Translations under genes and position numbers: made by a program | Shown: positions 16,322-25,021 of the stretch, piece after piece | Position numbering within the stretch: the first letter of the stretch is position 1 | Layout: every line of letters begins with the position of its first letter | Assembly (NCBI GenBank): GCA_014647935.1 | Contig: BMQD01000012.1 | Span: 62,001-126,000 of the forward strand | Direction: 5' to 3' | Length of the DNA stretch: 64,000 nt | From: Planomonospora parontospora | GTDB taxonomy: Bacteria > Actinomycetota > Actinomycetes > Streptosporangiales > Streptosporangiaceae | The notes under the pieces: generated by a model | The model's database searches: none | What the model was told of the DNA's origin: nothing | What the model saw: only the letters and a program-made list of their open reading frames with translations

Positions 16322-17677
16322 ATGAACGGCGACCCGCGTCGCGCCCTGCCCAAGATGGACGTCGTCCTCGCACACCCCTGGATCACTGAGCAGATGCACC
16401 TCTGCGGGCGGCCACTCGTGGCGGAGGTGGCCAGACGGGCGCTGGACCTCGCACGCGAGGGCCTGGCCGAGGGGCAGCCCCTGCCCTCGCTGGACGACAT
16501 CGCGCAGACGGTGACGACCTCAGTCACCGCGCTCACCTCGGGGCGGATCCGCGCGGTCATCAACGCCACCGGAGTGGTGCTGCACACCAACCTCGGCCGG
16601 GCACCGCTGTCGGACGCGGCACGCGAGGCCGTCACCGCCGCGGCGGGCTACTCCACCGTGGAGTTCGACCTGCAGACCGGAGGGCGCGGGAAGCGGGGGA
16701 CCACCGCCAACCTGCTCCTCCGGGAACTCACGGGTGCCCCTGCCTGCCTCGCGGTCAACAACGCCGCCGCGGCGCTGCTGCTCGCGCTGAACGCCCTGGC
16801 ACGTGACCGGGAGGTCGTCGTATCCCGGGGCGAGCTGGTCGAGATCGGAGGGGAGTTCCGCATCCCGGCCATCATGGAGGCCGCCGGGGTGAAACTCGTC
16901 GAAGTGGGTTCGACCAACCGGACGCACCTGTCCGACTACGTCGACGCGATCAGCGAGCGAACGGCCCTGCTGATGGTGGTCCACCCGTCCAACTACCGCA
17001 TCGAGGGGTTCACCGCCCAGCCGCCGCTGACCGATCTCGTCGACCTGGCCAGGAAGACCGGTGTCCCGCTCCTGCACGACATCGGCTCAGGCCTCCTGCA
17101 CGGGCAGATGGGGGACGAACCCACGCTCGAGGACAGTCTCAGAGCCGAGGTGGACCTGGCGGTCTTCTCCGGCGACAAACTCTTCGGCGGCCCTCAGGCG
17201 GGACTCATCGTGGGACGTTCCGATCTCGTGCAGCGGCTGGCTCGCCATCCCGTGGCACGCGCGGTGCGCATCGACAAGCTGACCCTCGCCGCCCTGGAGG
17301 CGACCCTGCTGTCTCATCTGTCGGGCCGGCTGGAGGAACTCCCGATATGGCGGATGCTCAACCTGTCCCCGCAGGACCTCCGGATCCGCGCCGAGCAGAT
17401 GGCGGACGGGCTCGGCCGGGCCGCCTCCTTACGCGAAGGCGCGGGTGTCGTGGGAGGCGGCAGCCTGCCGGGAGAGCGCCTGCCGAGCGTGCTCGTCGAG
17501 ATCGACCCTCAGCCCATGAGCGAGACGGCGTTCGTGGCCGGACTCCGCGCTGCGGATCCGCCCGTCATCGCACGCGCGGAGAAGGGGCGTGTCCTGGTGG
17601 ACCTTCGCACGGTGCCTCCGGAGGAGGACGGGCGGCTGCTGCGGATTCTGCGGGACGCGCTGACGGCCGACGCCTGA
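16322..17677 (+). CDS. selA: L-seryl-tRNA(Sec) selenium transferase
   Basis: 451 residues. A PLP enzyme that converts Ser-tRNA(Sec) to Sec-tRNA(Sec). Motifs include RAVINATGVVLHTNLGRAPLS, the substrate-site FRIPAIM and the PLP lysine K286 in SGDKLFGGPQAG. Length is normal (E. coli 463). I prefer the ATG at 16322, preceded by GGAGGTG; the upstream ATG at 16292 lacks a ribosome site. It ends 145 nt from the convergent selB end. Confidence 0.93.
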   Translation: MNGDPRRALPKMDVVLAHPWITEQMHLCGRPLVAEVARRALDLAREGLAEGQPLPSLDDIAQTVTTSVTALTSGRIRAVINATGVVLHTNLGRAPLSDAAREAVTAAAGYSTVEFDLQTGGRGKRGTTANLLLRELTGAPACLAVNNAAAALLLALNALARDREVVVSRGELVEIGGEFRIPAIMEAAGVKLVEVGSTNRTHLSDYVDAISERTALLMVVHPSNYRIEGFTAQPPLTDLVDLARKTGVPLLHDIGSGLLHGQMGDEPTLEDSLRAEVDLAVFSGDKLFGGPQAGLIVGRSDLVQRLARHPVARAVRIDKLTLAALEATLLSHLSGRLEELPIWRMLNLSPQDLRIRAEQMADGLGRAASLREGAGVVGGGSLPGERLPSVLVEIDPQPMSETAFVAGLRAADPPVIARAEKGRVLVDLRTVPPEEDGRLLRILRDALTADA

Positions 17678-17822
17678 CACGGACCGGGTGAGATCCCGGA
17701 AGGGCCGTCGTCCGCATCCCGATCGGCGGCCGCTGGTCGCTCTTCTCCGAAATCACCGTCCGGATGCGATGTCCGCGCAGGTGGGCTTGGTCGTCAGCTG
17801 CAGAGTACGTCGGCCGGCGGGG

Positions 17823-19586
17823 CTAGTCGCCGGGTGCTCTCATCCTGCGGGTGCTGGAGTCCACCCGTACGGTGTGGCCTCGGCCGTCCAGGTACTCGAG
17901 CAGCGGGATGACGACGCGCCGGGAGGTGTCGAGGGCGCTTCTGGCCTCGCTCGCGGTGAAGGGCTGCGAGATCCGGCTGAGGATCTGCACGGCACGGTCC
18001 TCTGCGCTGACAGGCAGGACGACGCCCTCGGCGAGCCTGATGAGCGCACCCGCTCGCGCTGCGGCGATCACCGCTTTGGAGTGCAGGCCCAGTTCCGCGA
18101 GACGGCCGGCCTCCGGCGCCCTGAAGGGCGTGCTCTTCAGTTCCTCCTCCAGGCGGCGCACCGCCGCGGCGACCGGGGCGGGGAGCTCGGGTGCGGCGGC
18201 CGTCTTGTGGATCCGGTTGGCCTTCAGCTGCAGGGGAGGCCGTATCAGGGCCTCCACCAGGCGCCGGTCGGGCAACTGCAGCAGTTGCCTGGCGGATTCG
18301 ACGGGAAGTCCCGGAGTGAGCGGGTTGCGCTCGGCGTACTCGCTCACGGCTCGGGGCAGCTCGGCGCCCAGCGATTTCCAGTGCTCCGCGTCCACCAGCC
18401 AGTCACCGGACACTCTCTGGCCGGCGGGCTCGCAGCCCATGACGGTCAGGTCGTCCTGTGTGAGGAACCCGTGCCTGCGCAGCAGCACGCCCCCGGTGGG
18501 CGGGTCGGGCCAGCCGGCCAGTTCACGGGCGGCGGCTGCGGCGGCACCACGGCGGCTGAGCGAGGGTGGCCGCACGTCGAGCACGGTGAGTCCTGCGACG
18601 CGCCGGGATCCCGGTTCTCGGATGATGGCGCGATCGCCCACGCGGAGAGGCAGGGGAGCAGAGAGCGTCAGCCGTGCCGTGTCCGTGCCGAGCCTGCGCA
18701 CCCGCACCGCTGTCGCAGCCGAGCCCATGTGCAGGATGCACTCCCGTGCCAGCTCTCCCGCGGTCGCGCCGCGCAGCCGCACGTCGAGCGTCTTCGTGCT
18801 GTTCCACCTGTCCGGAGTCACGAGCGCCATGCCCCGTGCGACATCGCCCAGCTCGACGCCCTTGAGGTTCATCGCCACGCGGGCGACGCCGGAGACGGAA
18901 TCGACCCGCCTCTTCAGCGACTCCAGGCCGCGGACCCGTACTCGACGACCGGAGGGGATCAGGACCAGTTCGTCGCCGATCGTCACAGTGCCGCTGGGCA
19001 GCGTACCGGTGACGACCGTGCCCATGCCCTTGATGGTGAAGGCACGGTCGATCCACAGCCGGACGGGCCCGTCGGCCGATGGGGGAGGAAGGGAGTCGAC
19101 GAGCCGCTCCAGCGCTTTGACCAGGTCGCCGATGCCTTCACCGGTCTTGCCGCTGACGGCGACGGCCTCCACCCGGCCGAGGCAGGTCTGGGTGATCTCG
19201 GACTGGGCCTCCTCGATGGCGAGCTCGGGGTCCTCGCGATCGCATCGGGTGACGACGAGCAGTCCGTGGCCGAGCCCCAACGCGTCGATCACGGCGAGAT
19301 GCTCAGCCGACTGCGGCATCCAGCCCTCGTCCGCGGCGACCACCATCATGACGGCGGGCACCGGGCCGATACCGGCGAGCATGTTGCTCACGAAGCGCTC
19401 GTGGCCGGGAACGTCGACGAAGGCGAGTTCCCGGCCCGAGGGCAGCGCCGTCCATGCGAAACCCAGGTCGATGGTCATGCCGCGCCGGCGTTCCTCCGCC
19501 CACCGGTCCGGCTCTATGCCGGTCAGAGCCCGTACGAGCGTGGACTTGCCGTGGTCGACGTGCCCTGCGGTCGCGACTACGTGCAT
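17823..19586 (-). CDS. selB: Selenocysteine-specific elongation factor
   Basis: 587 residues. Delivers Sec-tRNA to the ribosome at SECIS-marked codons. The GTPase domain has AGHVDHGKST (7-16), the switch-I stretch RRGMTIDLGFAWT, DVPGHE, and a TRCD in the NKxD position. Three beta-barrel domains follow, then C-terminal winged helices that bind the SECIS hairpin (GFLTQDDL, LGLHSKAV and the final TSRRVVIPLLEYLDGRG). Slightly shorter than E. coli SelB. ATG at 19586 follows GGGAAAG; an in-frame GTG lies two codons upstream. The tRNA-Sec gene lies 40 nt upstream on the same strand. Confidence 0.93.
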   Translation of the reverse strand: MHVVATAGHVDHGKSTLVRALTGIEPDRWAEERRRGMTIDLGFAWTALPSGRELAFVDVPGHERFVSNMLAGIGPVPAVMMVVAADEGWMPQSAEHLAVIDALGLGHGLLVVTRCDREDPELAIEEAQSEITQTCLGRVEAVAVSGKTGEGIGDLVKALERLVDSLPPPSADGPVRLWIDRAFTIKGMGTVVTGTLPSGTVTIGDELVLIPSGRRVRVRGLESLKRRVDSVSGVARVAMNLKGVELGDVARGMALVTPDRWNSTKTLDVRLRGATAGELARECILHMGSAATAVRVRRLGTDTARLTLSAPLPLRVGDRAIIREPGSRRVAGLTVLDVRPPSLSRRGAAAAAARELAGWPDPPTGGVLLRRHGFLTQDDLTVMGCEPAGQRVSGDWLVDAEHWKSLGAELPRAVSEYAERNPLTPGLPVESARQLLQLPDRRLVEALIRPPLQLKANRIHKTAAAPELPAPVAAAVRRLEEELKSTPFRAPEAGRLAELGLHSKAVIAAARAGALIRLAEGVVLPVSAEDRAVQILSRISQPFTASEARSALDTSRRVVIPLLEYLDGRGHTVRVDSSTRRMRAPGD

Positions 19587-19626
19587 GCGCACTTTCCCAT
19601 CGCTTGAGGAATGACGCGACGATCTG

Positions 19627-19721
19627 TAGCGGAGGCGAACGGGAATCGAACCCGCCAGCGACGTCAACGCCGCCCCATCGGTTTTGTAGACCGGGAGGGC
19701 CACCAGGCACCCAACGCCTCC
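19627..19721 (-). tRNA. selC: tRNA-Sec with anticodon ACA (reads UGU)
   Basis: Recognised by its 8+5 layout: GGAGGCG/CGCCTCC acceptor, T-arm GCGGG-TTCGATT-CCCGT, a long variable arm (GCGGCG/CGTCGC around TTGA) and discriminator G. The anticodon loop is CTACAAA, flanked by CGGT and ACCG, so positions 34-36 are A-C-A (plus-strand 19685-19687, tgt). The usual loop is CTTCAAA (UCA), so one base differs. There are other blemishes: a C-A end pair in the anticodon stem, a T-C in the D stem, T-T as the eighth acceptor pair, and CTA in place of encoded CCA. Identity as tRNA-Sec is clear; whether it is active is not. Confidence 0.88.
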
Positions 19722-19728
19722 AAGAGCT

Positions 19729-19757
19729 AACTAACGATATCTGTAGCCGAATGTCAA
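19729..19757 (-). promoter_or_regulatory. Promoter of tRNA-Sec/selB
   Basis: Minus-strand TTGACA (19752-19757), 17-bp spacer, TTAGTT (19729-19734), ending 8 nt before the first base of the tRNA. A good match to housekeeping sigma-70 spacing. Confidence 0.55.
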
Positions 19758-20038
19758 TGATCCGAGGATCAAGATCTTCCCGCTCTGAAGCGGCAAGGTC
19801 TCTGATGTCCCTATTCAAAAGGGAATTTGTTGATGACGGATCGCCATGAAGGGTTGTGTAGGGTTGCCGCGCTCTAGGTATTGACTATATGAGTTTAAAG
19901 TAGTCCACTATGAGTGTGTTGAGGCTCGGCATTGCGAGCCGGTGCTTCGCCGGGTCCGGCGGCTCGAGCGGACAGGAGCCGGTCGGCTCCGCTCTAGAGG
20001 CGTCCTGATCAGCCAAGAGCCCAGGTTGGGAGAGAGAG
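19758..20038. other. Intergenic region between selC and the 20-kb operon
   Basis: Holds site 4 of the 18-bp operator set and the leader of the next operon. I see no further gene or RNA in it. Confidence 0.4.
19881..19909 (+). promoter_or_regulatory. Promoter with 18-bp operator (site 4)
   Basis: TTGACT (19881-19886), 17-bp spacer, TCCACT (19904-19909). Operator ACTATATGAGTTTAAAGT at 19884-19901, with outer arms GACTA/TAGTC. Upstream of the four-gene operon from 20039. Confidence 0.65.
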
Positions 20039-20482
20039 ATGACCATCGCTGACAGCCAGCTGTCGACAGCGTCTCCGGACGTTCGCCCCCTGCTCGCCGA
20101 CTACCGGGAGCAGTTCGTCCCCGCGGCGGTGGACTACCTGGAAAGGAGGATTTCCGCGAACGAGCTGCGTCGCCGCTGGAAGCCGCACTACCTCGGCCCG
20201 TTTCACGCCTACGACCTCACGGTCGAGCGCGCATGGCGCGAGACGAGCGGATCCACGGGGGTTCTGGAGTCCGGTGCTCCCCCGGCCGACCCCCGCTTCG
20301 CGACGCCGCTCCAGCACTTCCCGGTGAGCATCGCCTACAACAACCTCGATCGCCTGATCGAGGTGCTCGCGATCGAACTGGGCGACCGGACGGTCGACCA
20401 GACCAAGATCCGTGAGCGGACAGTCGACTTCGCGCACGTCATCGACTCGCTCGATGCCCTCATGGCGTCACTCGCCGACTAA
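20039..20482 (+). CDS. Uncharacterised 147-residue protein
   Basis: I do not recognise the family. It is soluble, without Cys, mostly helical by composition, with several basic-aromatic stretches (RRRWKPHYLGPFHAYDL) and a C-terminus IDSLDALMASLAD. GAGAGAGAG precedes the ATG. First gene of a same-strand run of four (to 23312) behind an 18-bp operator, so likely part of the HxlR regulon. Confidence 0.6.
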   Translation: MTIADSQLSTASPDVRPLLADYREQFVPAAVDYLERRISANELRRRWKPHYLGPFHAYDLTVERAWRETSGSTGVLESGAPPADPRFATPLQHFPVSIAYNNLDRLIEVLAIELGDRTVDQTKIRERTVDFAHVIDSLDALMASLAD

Positions 20483-20539
20483 GCGGGTGCCGCACTGAAG
20501 GCGACCACGCTCCATCGCTCTCACTCGAAAGGTTGAACT

Positions 20540-21277
20540 GTGAGCGAACCACAGGGAATCCTCAGACAGCTCCTCGACAGGGGCATCGCGTCCGGCATCG
20601 ACGGCGCGACGCTCTCGCCGGCGGAGGTTGTCAAGGGTCACGAGTCCGCGTGGGGAGGACCGGGCAACCTGTACCCGATCCGCCCGTACACGCTGACACC
20701 GTCGGCCCTCGAGTCCTTCACCGTCCGCGAGCGCATCCACGTGCGCATCGACGGACTCGGTGAGGACATCGTCGACCTCCACGGCATGGCGATCTATCGT
20801 CGCCACGACCCCCACGCAGCCGAGGGCACCGCTCTCGACTGGGCCAGCTCCACGATCACCGCGCAGTTCCTGTCGCTTCAGGTGACCGGACACAGCGAGA
20901 TCTTCGGGCAGGTCAAGGTGTCGAACTCGCCCGGCAAGGCGGAAGGAGCGCGGGTCAAGCCGAGTCCCGCGCCCGACGACGGCTCGGTGATGCCGATCAA
21001 GGACTGTATCACCATGATCTATCCTCGGTTCGAGGTAGAGCAGCTCGGCACGACCGTTGACACCGGCGACCAGGTGGTCCGTCTGGAGTCGCGGGTCGCG
21101 ATGGTCCCGCCGATCGGGGACGTGTCGCGCACATCCAAGTCCTACACGCTGTACGACGGCGAAGGCCGTCGCGTCGGTGAGTTGATCGCCGCCGACATCG
21201 AGATCGGGGCGTTGCTCCACCACGTCCCGATCGCCAGCGCGGTGGTGCCGGCCGAGCTCGCCAGAGTGCTCGCCTAG
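20540..21277 (+). CDS. Uncharacterised 245-residue protein
   Basis: Soluble protein rich in beta-type sequence (VRERIHVRIDGLGEDIVDLHGMAIYRR, TITAQFLSLQVTGHSEIFGQVKV). It may belong to a DUF known from Streptomyces (possibly DUF6073), which I cannot confirm. GAAAGG precedes the start. Its only Cys (KDCITM) is encoded by TGT. Co-directional with its neighbours, 11 nt from the next gene. Confidence 0.6.
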   Translation: MSEPQGILRQLLDRGIASGIDGATLSPAEVVKGHESAWGGPGNLYPIRPYTLTPSALESFTVRERIHVRIDGLGEDIVDLHGMAIYRRHDPHAAEGTALDWASSTITAQFLSLQVTGHSEIFGQVKVSNSPGKAEGARVKPSPAPDDGSVMPIKDCITMIYPRFEVEQLGTTVDTGDQVVRLESRVAMVPPIGDVSRTSKSYTLYDGEGRRVGELIAADIEIGALLHHVPIASAVVPAELARVLA

Positions 21278-21288
21278 GCGCCAAGGCG

Positions 21289-22023
21289 ATGAGTGACGTG
21301 CGTGTTGCCGGGCCGGCTCGGGCGAACTTCCGCGCGGGCCGGCTCGCGTCCTACGCCTTCAGCGTCGAGGCGACCATCGGGCAGAACCCGATGCGGTACG
21401 TGTTCGCACGCCGCTTCTCGGGCTCTGCAGGTCGCGTGAGCGCCGTGACCGCGCTCTTCGTGCTGAAACCCGATGTCCTCTCCGGCACGTACGTGTGGAT
21501 CGACGAGGACCCCGACCTTCCGGCCTGCCGGATCCACACCTACCTCCCCACGATGAGAAAGCCGGTCCAGGTGGTGGACCGGCTCGTATTCGACTGCCTG
21601 CCGCTCACCGACATCGGCTACCTCGACCTCATGGCGTGGCCGCACCCCGCCCTCCGCCTCGTCTCAACCGATCCGGGCGTGTCTCCGGCTTCCGGGACGC
21701 CGGGCCGTACCGTGGTGCGGTGTTACACCGGTCCGGCCGGGCTGGGGGTGAGCGAGCTGGTCACGCCGCGCCAGGGCCTGGTGGTCTGCCGGACGGTCCA
21801 CCACGGCGATCAGGAGGTCAGACGCTGGGAGGTGGTGGAGCAGGGGAGCGCCGAAGAGGACTGGCTGCCCAGGCGGCTCAGCGTGGCGAGATCGCAAAGC
21901 GGCCACCGTACGGACTTCATCCGTACGAGTCCGGCGCTGCCGATATCCCACGAGGCGTTCGATGCCGAGCCGCAGTCGCTCCGCGACGCGGTGGAGCAGC
22001 GGTTGCGTACCTGGCAGGAGTGA
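21289..22023 (+). CDS. Uncharacterised 244-residue protein
   Basis: No family recognised. N-terminal third contains YAFSVEATIGQNPMRYVFARRFSG, the middle DRLVFDCLPLTDIGYLDLMAWPHP, then a beta-rich part (VVCRTVHHGDQEVRRWEVV). No signal peptide or membrane segment. The region LDLMAW followed by beta strands loosely recalls outer-membrane-lipoprotein sorting folds (LolA-like), which is speculative. It ends 2 nt before the AarF-type kinase. Confidence 0.55.
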   Translation: MSDVRVAGPARANFRAGRLASYAFSVEATIGQNPMRYVFARRFSGSAGRVSAVTALFVLKPDVLSGTYVWIDEDPDLPACRIHTYLPTMRKPVQVVDRLVFDCLPLTDIGYLDLMAWPHPALRLVSTDPGVSPASGTPGRTVVRCYTGPAGLGVSELVTPRQGLVVCRTVHHGDQEVRRWEVVEQGSAEEDWLPRRLSVARSQSGHRTDFIRTSPALPISHEAFDAEPQSLRDAVEQRLRTWQE

Positions 22024-22025
22024 CC

Positions 22026-23312
22026 ATGCAGAGTCGGCCTTCGCCGTGGCTGTTGTGCCGGCGCACGCTGCACCTGATCGTCCACGGCTTCCGCACGCTT
22101 TCCCGCCTGCTGCTGATCGCGGCCGTGTCACCCCGGGAACACCGGGGTGAGCGGCTGGCCGCCGAAGCCGCCCGGCTGCCCGAGCGGCTCGGCGGCGCGT
22201 TCCTGAAAGCGGGCCAGCTGCTGGCGACGCGGGTCGATCTGGTGGGGGAGCAGATGGCCGAGGCGCTCGGCCGGTTGCACGACCGTGTCGAGCCGATGAG
22301 TTCATCGCAGGCTCTGCGGGCCGCGCAGTCGGCCTTCGATGAGCTGCCGCTGGGATTCCGGCGGGCCCTGACCCGGCCACCGGTGGCCAGCGGGTCGATC
22401 GCATGCGTCTACCGGGTGGATCTGGACGGCGGTCCTGCAGCGATCAAGGTGCGGCGTCCGGACATCGCCCGAACGTTCGCGGCCGACATCGCGATGTTCC
22501 GGTTCATGGCCCGTATCGCCGAACGCGTCCCGGCCCTCCGCCGGGTTCCCCTGGCCGACATCGCCGGGCAGATGGGCGACTGCCTCATCGGGCAGCTGGA
22601 CTTCTCCAGGGAGGCGGTGAACCTCCGCCGTCTGCGTTCGGTCCTGGCGGAGGTGCCCGGGACCGTGGTCCCCGAGCCGTACGCCGCCGCCTGCGCCGAT
22701 GGGGTCGTCACCATGGAGTTCATCGACGGCCTCGACCGTTCGCTGATCGGCCGTCTCCCCTCCGAGGCTCGGGAGGCGGGCGTGGCGGCCCTGGTAAGAG
22801 CCGTCTATCACATGCTCTTCGTCGAGGGATTCATCCACGTCGACCTGCATCAGGGCAACGTGTACTTCCGCCGCGACGGGAAGGTGGTGATCCTCGACGC
22901 CGGCTTCGTTTTCCGGATGAGCGATATGGCGCGGACCAGCTTCACGCGCTTCTTCGCCGGAATGATTCAAGGGGACGGCGAATCCTGCGCTGAGATCCTG
23001 CTGTCCACGGTGCGCCGCGTCGAAAAGAATGCGGACGTCGGACGATTCCGCAGTGATGTGGCCGGGCTCGTCGTGCGGAATGCGGGCGCTCTGGCGCGGG
23101 ACTTCGATCTGGCGGCTTTCGCGGTGCAGCTCTTCGAGCTGCAGCGGCGGCACCGGCTCTTCGCCGAGCCGGAGTTCGTCTTCCCCCTGCTGTGCCTGCT
23201 GTCCTTGGAGGGGACGGTGCGCAGGTTCCATCCCGCGATGGACTTCCAGCTCGAGGCCGCTCCGTACGTCATGCAGGGACTGCTGACGGACGCCCTGGAG
23301 GCCTCGACGTGA
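22026..23312 (+). CDS. AarF/ABC1/UbiB-type atypical kinase
   Basis: 428 residues. ABC1 family signatures are present: KxGQ motif FLKAGQLLATR (about residue 57), ASGSIACVYR with the alanine-rich nucleotide loop (PPVASGSIA), AAIKVRRP with the ATP lysine, EL/E region DFSREAVNLRRL, VTMEFIDG, and the catalytic HVDLHQGNVYF and ILDAGFVF. Members act as ATPases or kinases in quinone or lipid metabolism. Here the function is unknown, and it is coupled to three uncharacterised genes behind the HxlR-type operator. Confidence 0.85.
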   Translation: MQSRPSPWLLCRRTLHLIVHGFRTLSRLLLIAAVSPREHRGERLAAEAARLPERLGGAFLKAGQLLATRVDLVGEQMAEALGRLHDRVEPMSSSQALRAAQSAFDELPLGFRRALTRPPVASGSIACVYRVDLDGGPAAIKVRRPDIARTFAADIAMFRFMARIAERVPALRRVPLADIAGQMGDCLIGQLDFSREAVNLRRLRSVLAEVPGTVVPEPYAAACADGVVTMEFIDGLDRSLIGRLPSEAREAGVAALVRAVYHMLFVEGFIHVDLHQGNVYFRRDGKVVILDAGFVFRMSDMARTSFTRFFAGMIQGDGESCAEILLSTVRRVEKNADVGRFRSDVAGLVVRNAGALARDFDLAAFAVQLFELQRRHRLFAEPEFVFPLLCLLSLEGTVRRFHPAMDFQLEAAPYVMQGLLTDALEAST

Positions 23313-23371
23313 CGTCGAGGCACCGCACACCGGACAGGCGATCTTGCTGGCGGTGTCAACTCGATCCGCTC

Positions 23372-23420
23372 TTGACATGTTAAGGAGGAAAAGGGACGAT
23401 AACTATACTTTTATAAAGTT
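23372..23420 (+). promoter_or_regulatory. Promoter and 18-bp operator (site 5)
   Basis: ACTATACTTTTATAAAGT at 23402-23419, embedded in a longer dyad ATAACT/AGTTAT. TTGACA at 23372-23377 could be its -35. Upstream of the MFS exporter at 23489. Confidence 0.6.
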
Positions 23421-23488
23421 ATCGATCGTTTTCTGGATATCAGATTTCTTCCCGCCAAAACCCGATCCCCATGATCTGGGAGTTTCGC

Positions 23489-24967
23489 ATGTCTACCCAG
23501 CCTTCACTGGATAAAAAACCAAATATCGGGTTTCCGGTGGCGGCTCTCTGTTTGATCGCTTTCGTGGTCATGGTGGACACAACGATCATCCAGGTCATGG
23601 TTCCCGATCTGATGCGGGGACTGGGTGCCAGCTTGGAGCAGGTGCTGTGGGTCGTCAACGGATTCGTCCTGGTGTACGCCGCGCTCCTCATCACGGCCGG
23701 CCGGGCGGGTGGCATCGTGGGCCCGCGGCCCCTGCTGATCGCCGGCCTCCTCCTGTTCGGATCGGCCTCCTTCGCCTGCGGCCTGGCCACCTCACCGGAG
23801 CAGCTCATCATCGCCCGCGTCGCGCAGGGAATCGGCGGAGCGATGATCGTTCCCCAGAGCCTGACCCTGGTCGCCCTGATGTTCCCGGAGAACCGCCGCG
23901 GGGCGGCTTTGGGAGTGGTCAGCGCCACCATGGCGCTGGCGGCGATCGTCGGCCCTGTCGGAGGAGGGGCGATCATCACCGCGTGGGGCTGGCGCTGGGC
24001 GTTTCTCATCAACGTGCCGATCTGCCTCCTGGCCCTGGCCATGGCCCTGCGGTACGTGCCCGGCATGCGGCCCGATCATCACCAGAGCTTGGACTGGGGC
24101 GGCGTCGCACTGGTGACGGCAGGGCTGGGCGCGATCACCTACGGTCTCGTGGAGGGGGAGCGGTACGGGTGGGGCACGGTCGCCGGACCCGTCACCATTC
24201 CGTCGGTCCTCACCGCAGGCCTTCTGCTTCTGTGCGCGTTCGCCTGGTGGGAGCACAGGCATGCGGCCCCTGTCCTGCCGCTCGGCCTGTTCCGGTATCG
24301 GTCCTTCGTCGTGGCGGGCTGGCTCGCCTGCGTCCAGTTCGTCGTGATGCTCGGACTGATGCTGGTCATCACCCTGCACGTCCAGAGGGCCCAGGCGGGC
24401 AGCGCGATCGACGCCGGTCTGATCCTGCTGCCCATGGCGGTCATGGCGGGACTGCTCTCGCCCTTGGCGGGATGGCTGACCGACCGGGTGGGCGGCGGCC
24501 GGATCATCATGGCCGGTTTCGCTGCGATGGCGGCCGGCGTCGCCTGGTTCGCCCTCCTGATCTCACCGTCGGTCCCCGTCCTCGGACTCGCACTGCCCTC
24601 GGCCCTCGTCGGAGCCGGCGTAGGGCTGGTGATGGCACCGGCGAGCACCGAGGCCGTCCGCGGCCTGCCCGCATCTCTCGTGCCCGCCGCCTCCGGCGTG
24701 CTCAACACCGGGCGGCAGCTCGCCGGCCTGCTCGGCGTGACGCTCGTGGGTGTGATCCTCCAGACCGGGTCCGCCGTCCGCGAGACGGTGGCGAGCGGAC
24801 GGCACGAAGGGGCGGACGCGGTCCTCGCCGGTGCCTTCACGGCGGCGGCGCGCCCTGCTCTGATCACCCTCGCCGCCGTGGCGCTGCTGGCGGCACTGGC
24901 CTGCCTGCTGCTCAGGTCACGCCCTTCCCGTTCCCCGTCCCCGCAGATGACGTCCCTGGCCCCATGA
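23489..24967 (+). CDS. MFS drug exporter, DHA2 family
   Basis: 492 residues, about 14 membrane segments, starting with FVVMVDTTIIQVMVPDLMRGLG (typical DHA2 TM1, with the Asp) and TM5 motif GPVGGGAIITAWGWRWAFLINVP. Proton-driven efflux; substrate unknown. GGGAG lies 6 nt before the ATG at 23489, better than the upstream ATG at 23471. Third candidate exporter-type target in the window and the only one under an 18-bp operator. Confidence 0.85.
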   Translation: MSTQPSLDKKPNIGFPVAALCLIAFVVMVDTTIIQVMVPDLMRGLGASLEQVLWVVNGFVLVYAALLITAGRAGGIVGPRPLLIAGLLLFGSASFACGLATSPEQLIIARVAQGIGGAMIVPQSLTLVALMFPENRRGAALGVVSATMALAAIVGPVGGGAIITAWGWRWAFLINVPICLLALAMALRYVPGMRPDHHQSLDWGGVALVTAGLGAITYGLVEGERYGWGTVAGPVTIPSVLTAGLLLLCAFAWWEHRHAAPVLPLGLFRYRSFVVAGWLACVQFVVMLGLMLVITLHVQRAQAGSAIDAGLILLPMAVMAGLLSPLAGWLTDRVGGGRIIMAGFAAMAAGVAWFALLISPSVPVLGLALPSALVGAGVGLVMAPASTEAVRGLPASLVPAASGVLNTGRQLAGLLGVTLVGVILQTGSAVRETVASGRHEGADAVLAGAFTAAARPALITLAAVALLAALACLLLRSRPSRSPSPQMTSLAP

Positions 24968-25021
24968 ACCGCTGATCGCCCCACGTCCCACCCAATCTCA
25001 TCGAGTTCCGAGGAGATCGAC

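Noticed and set aside
17688-19614. Two long plus-strand frames opposite selB
   Set aside because: Antisense to selB, which has all GTPase motifs; no motifs on the other strand.
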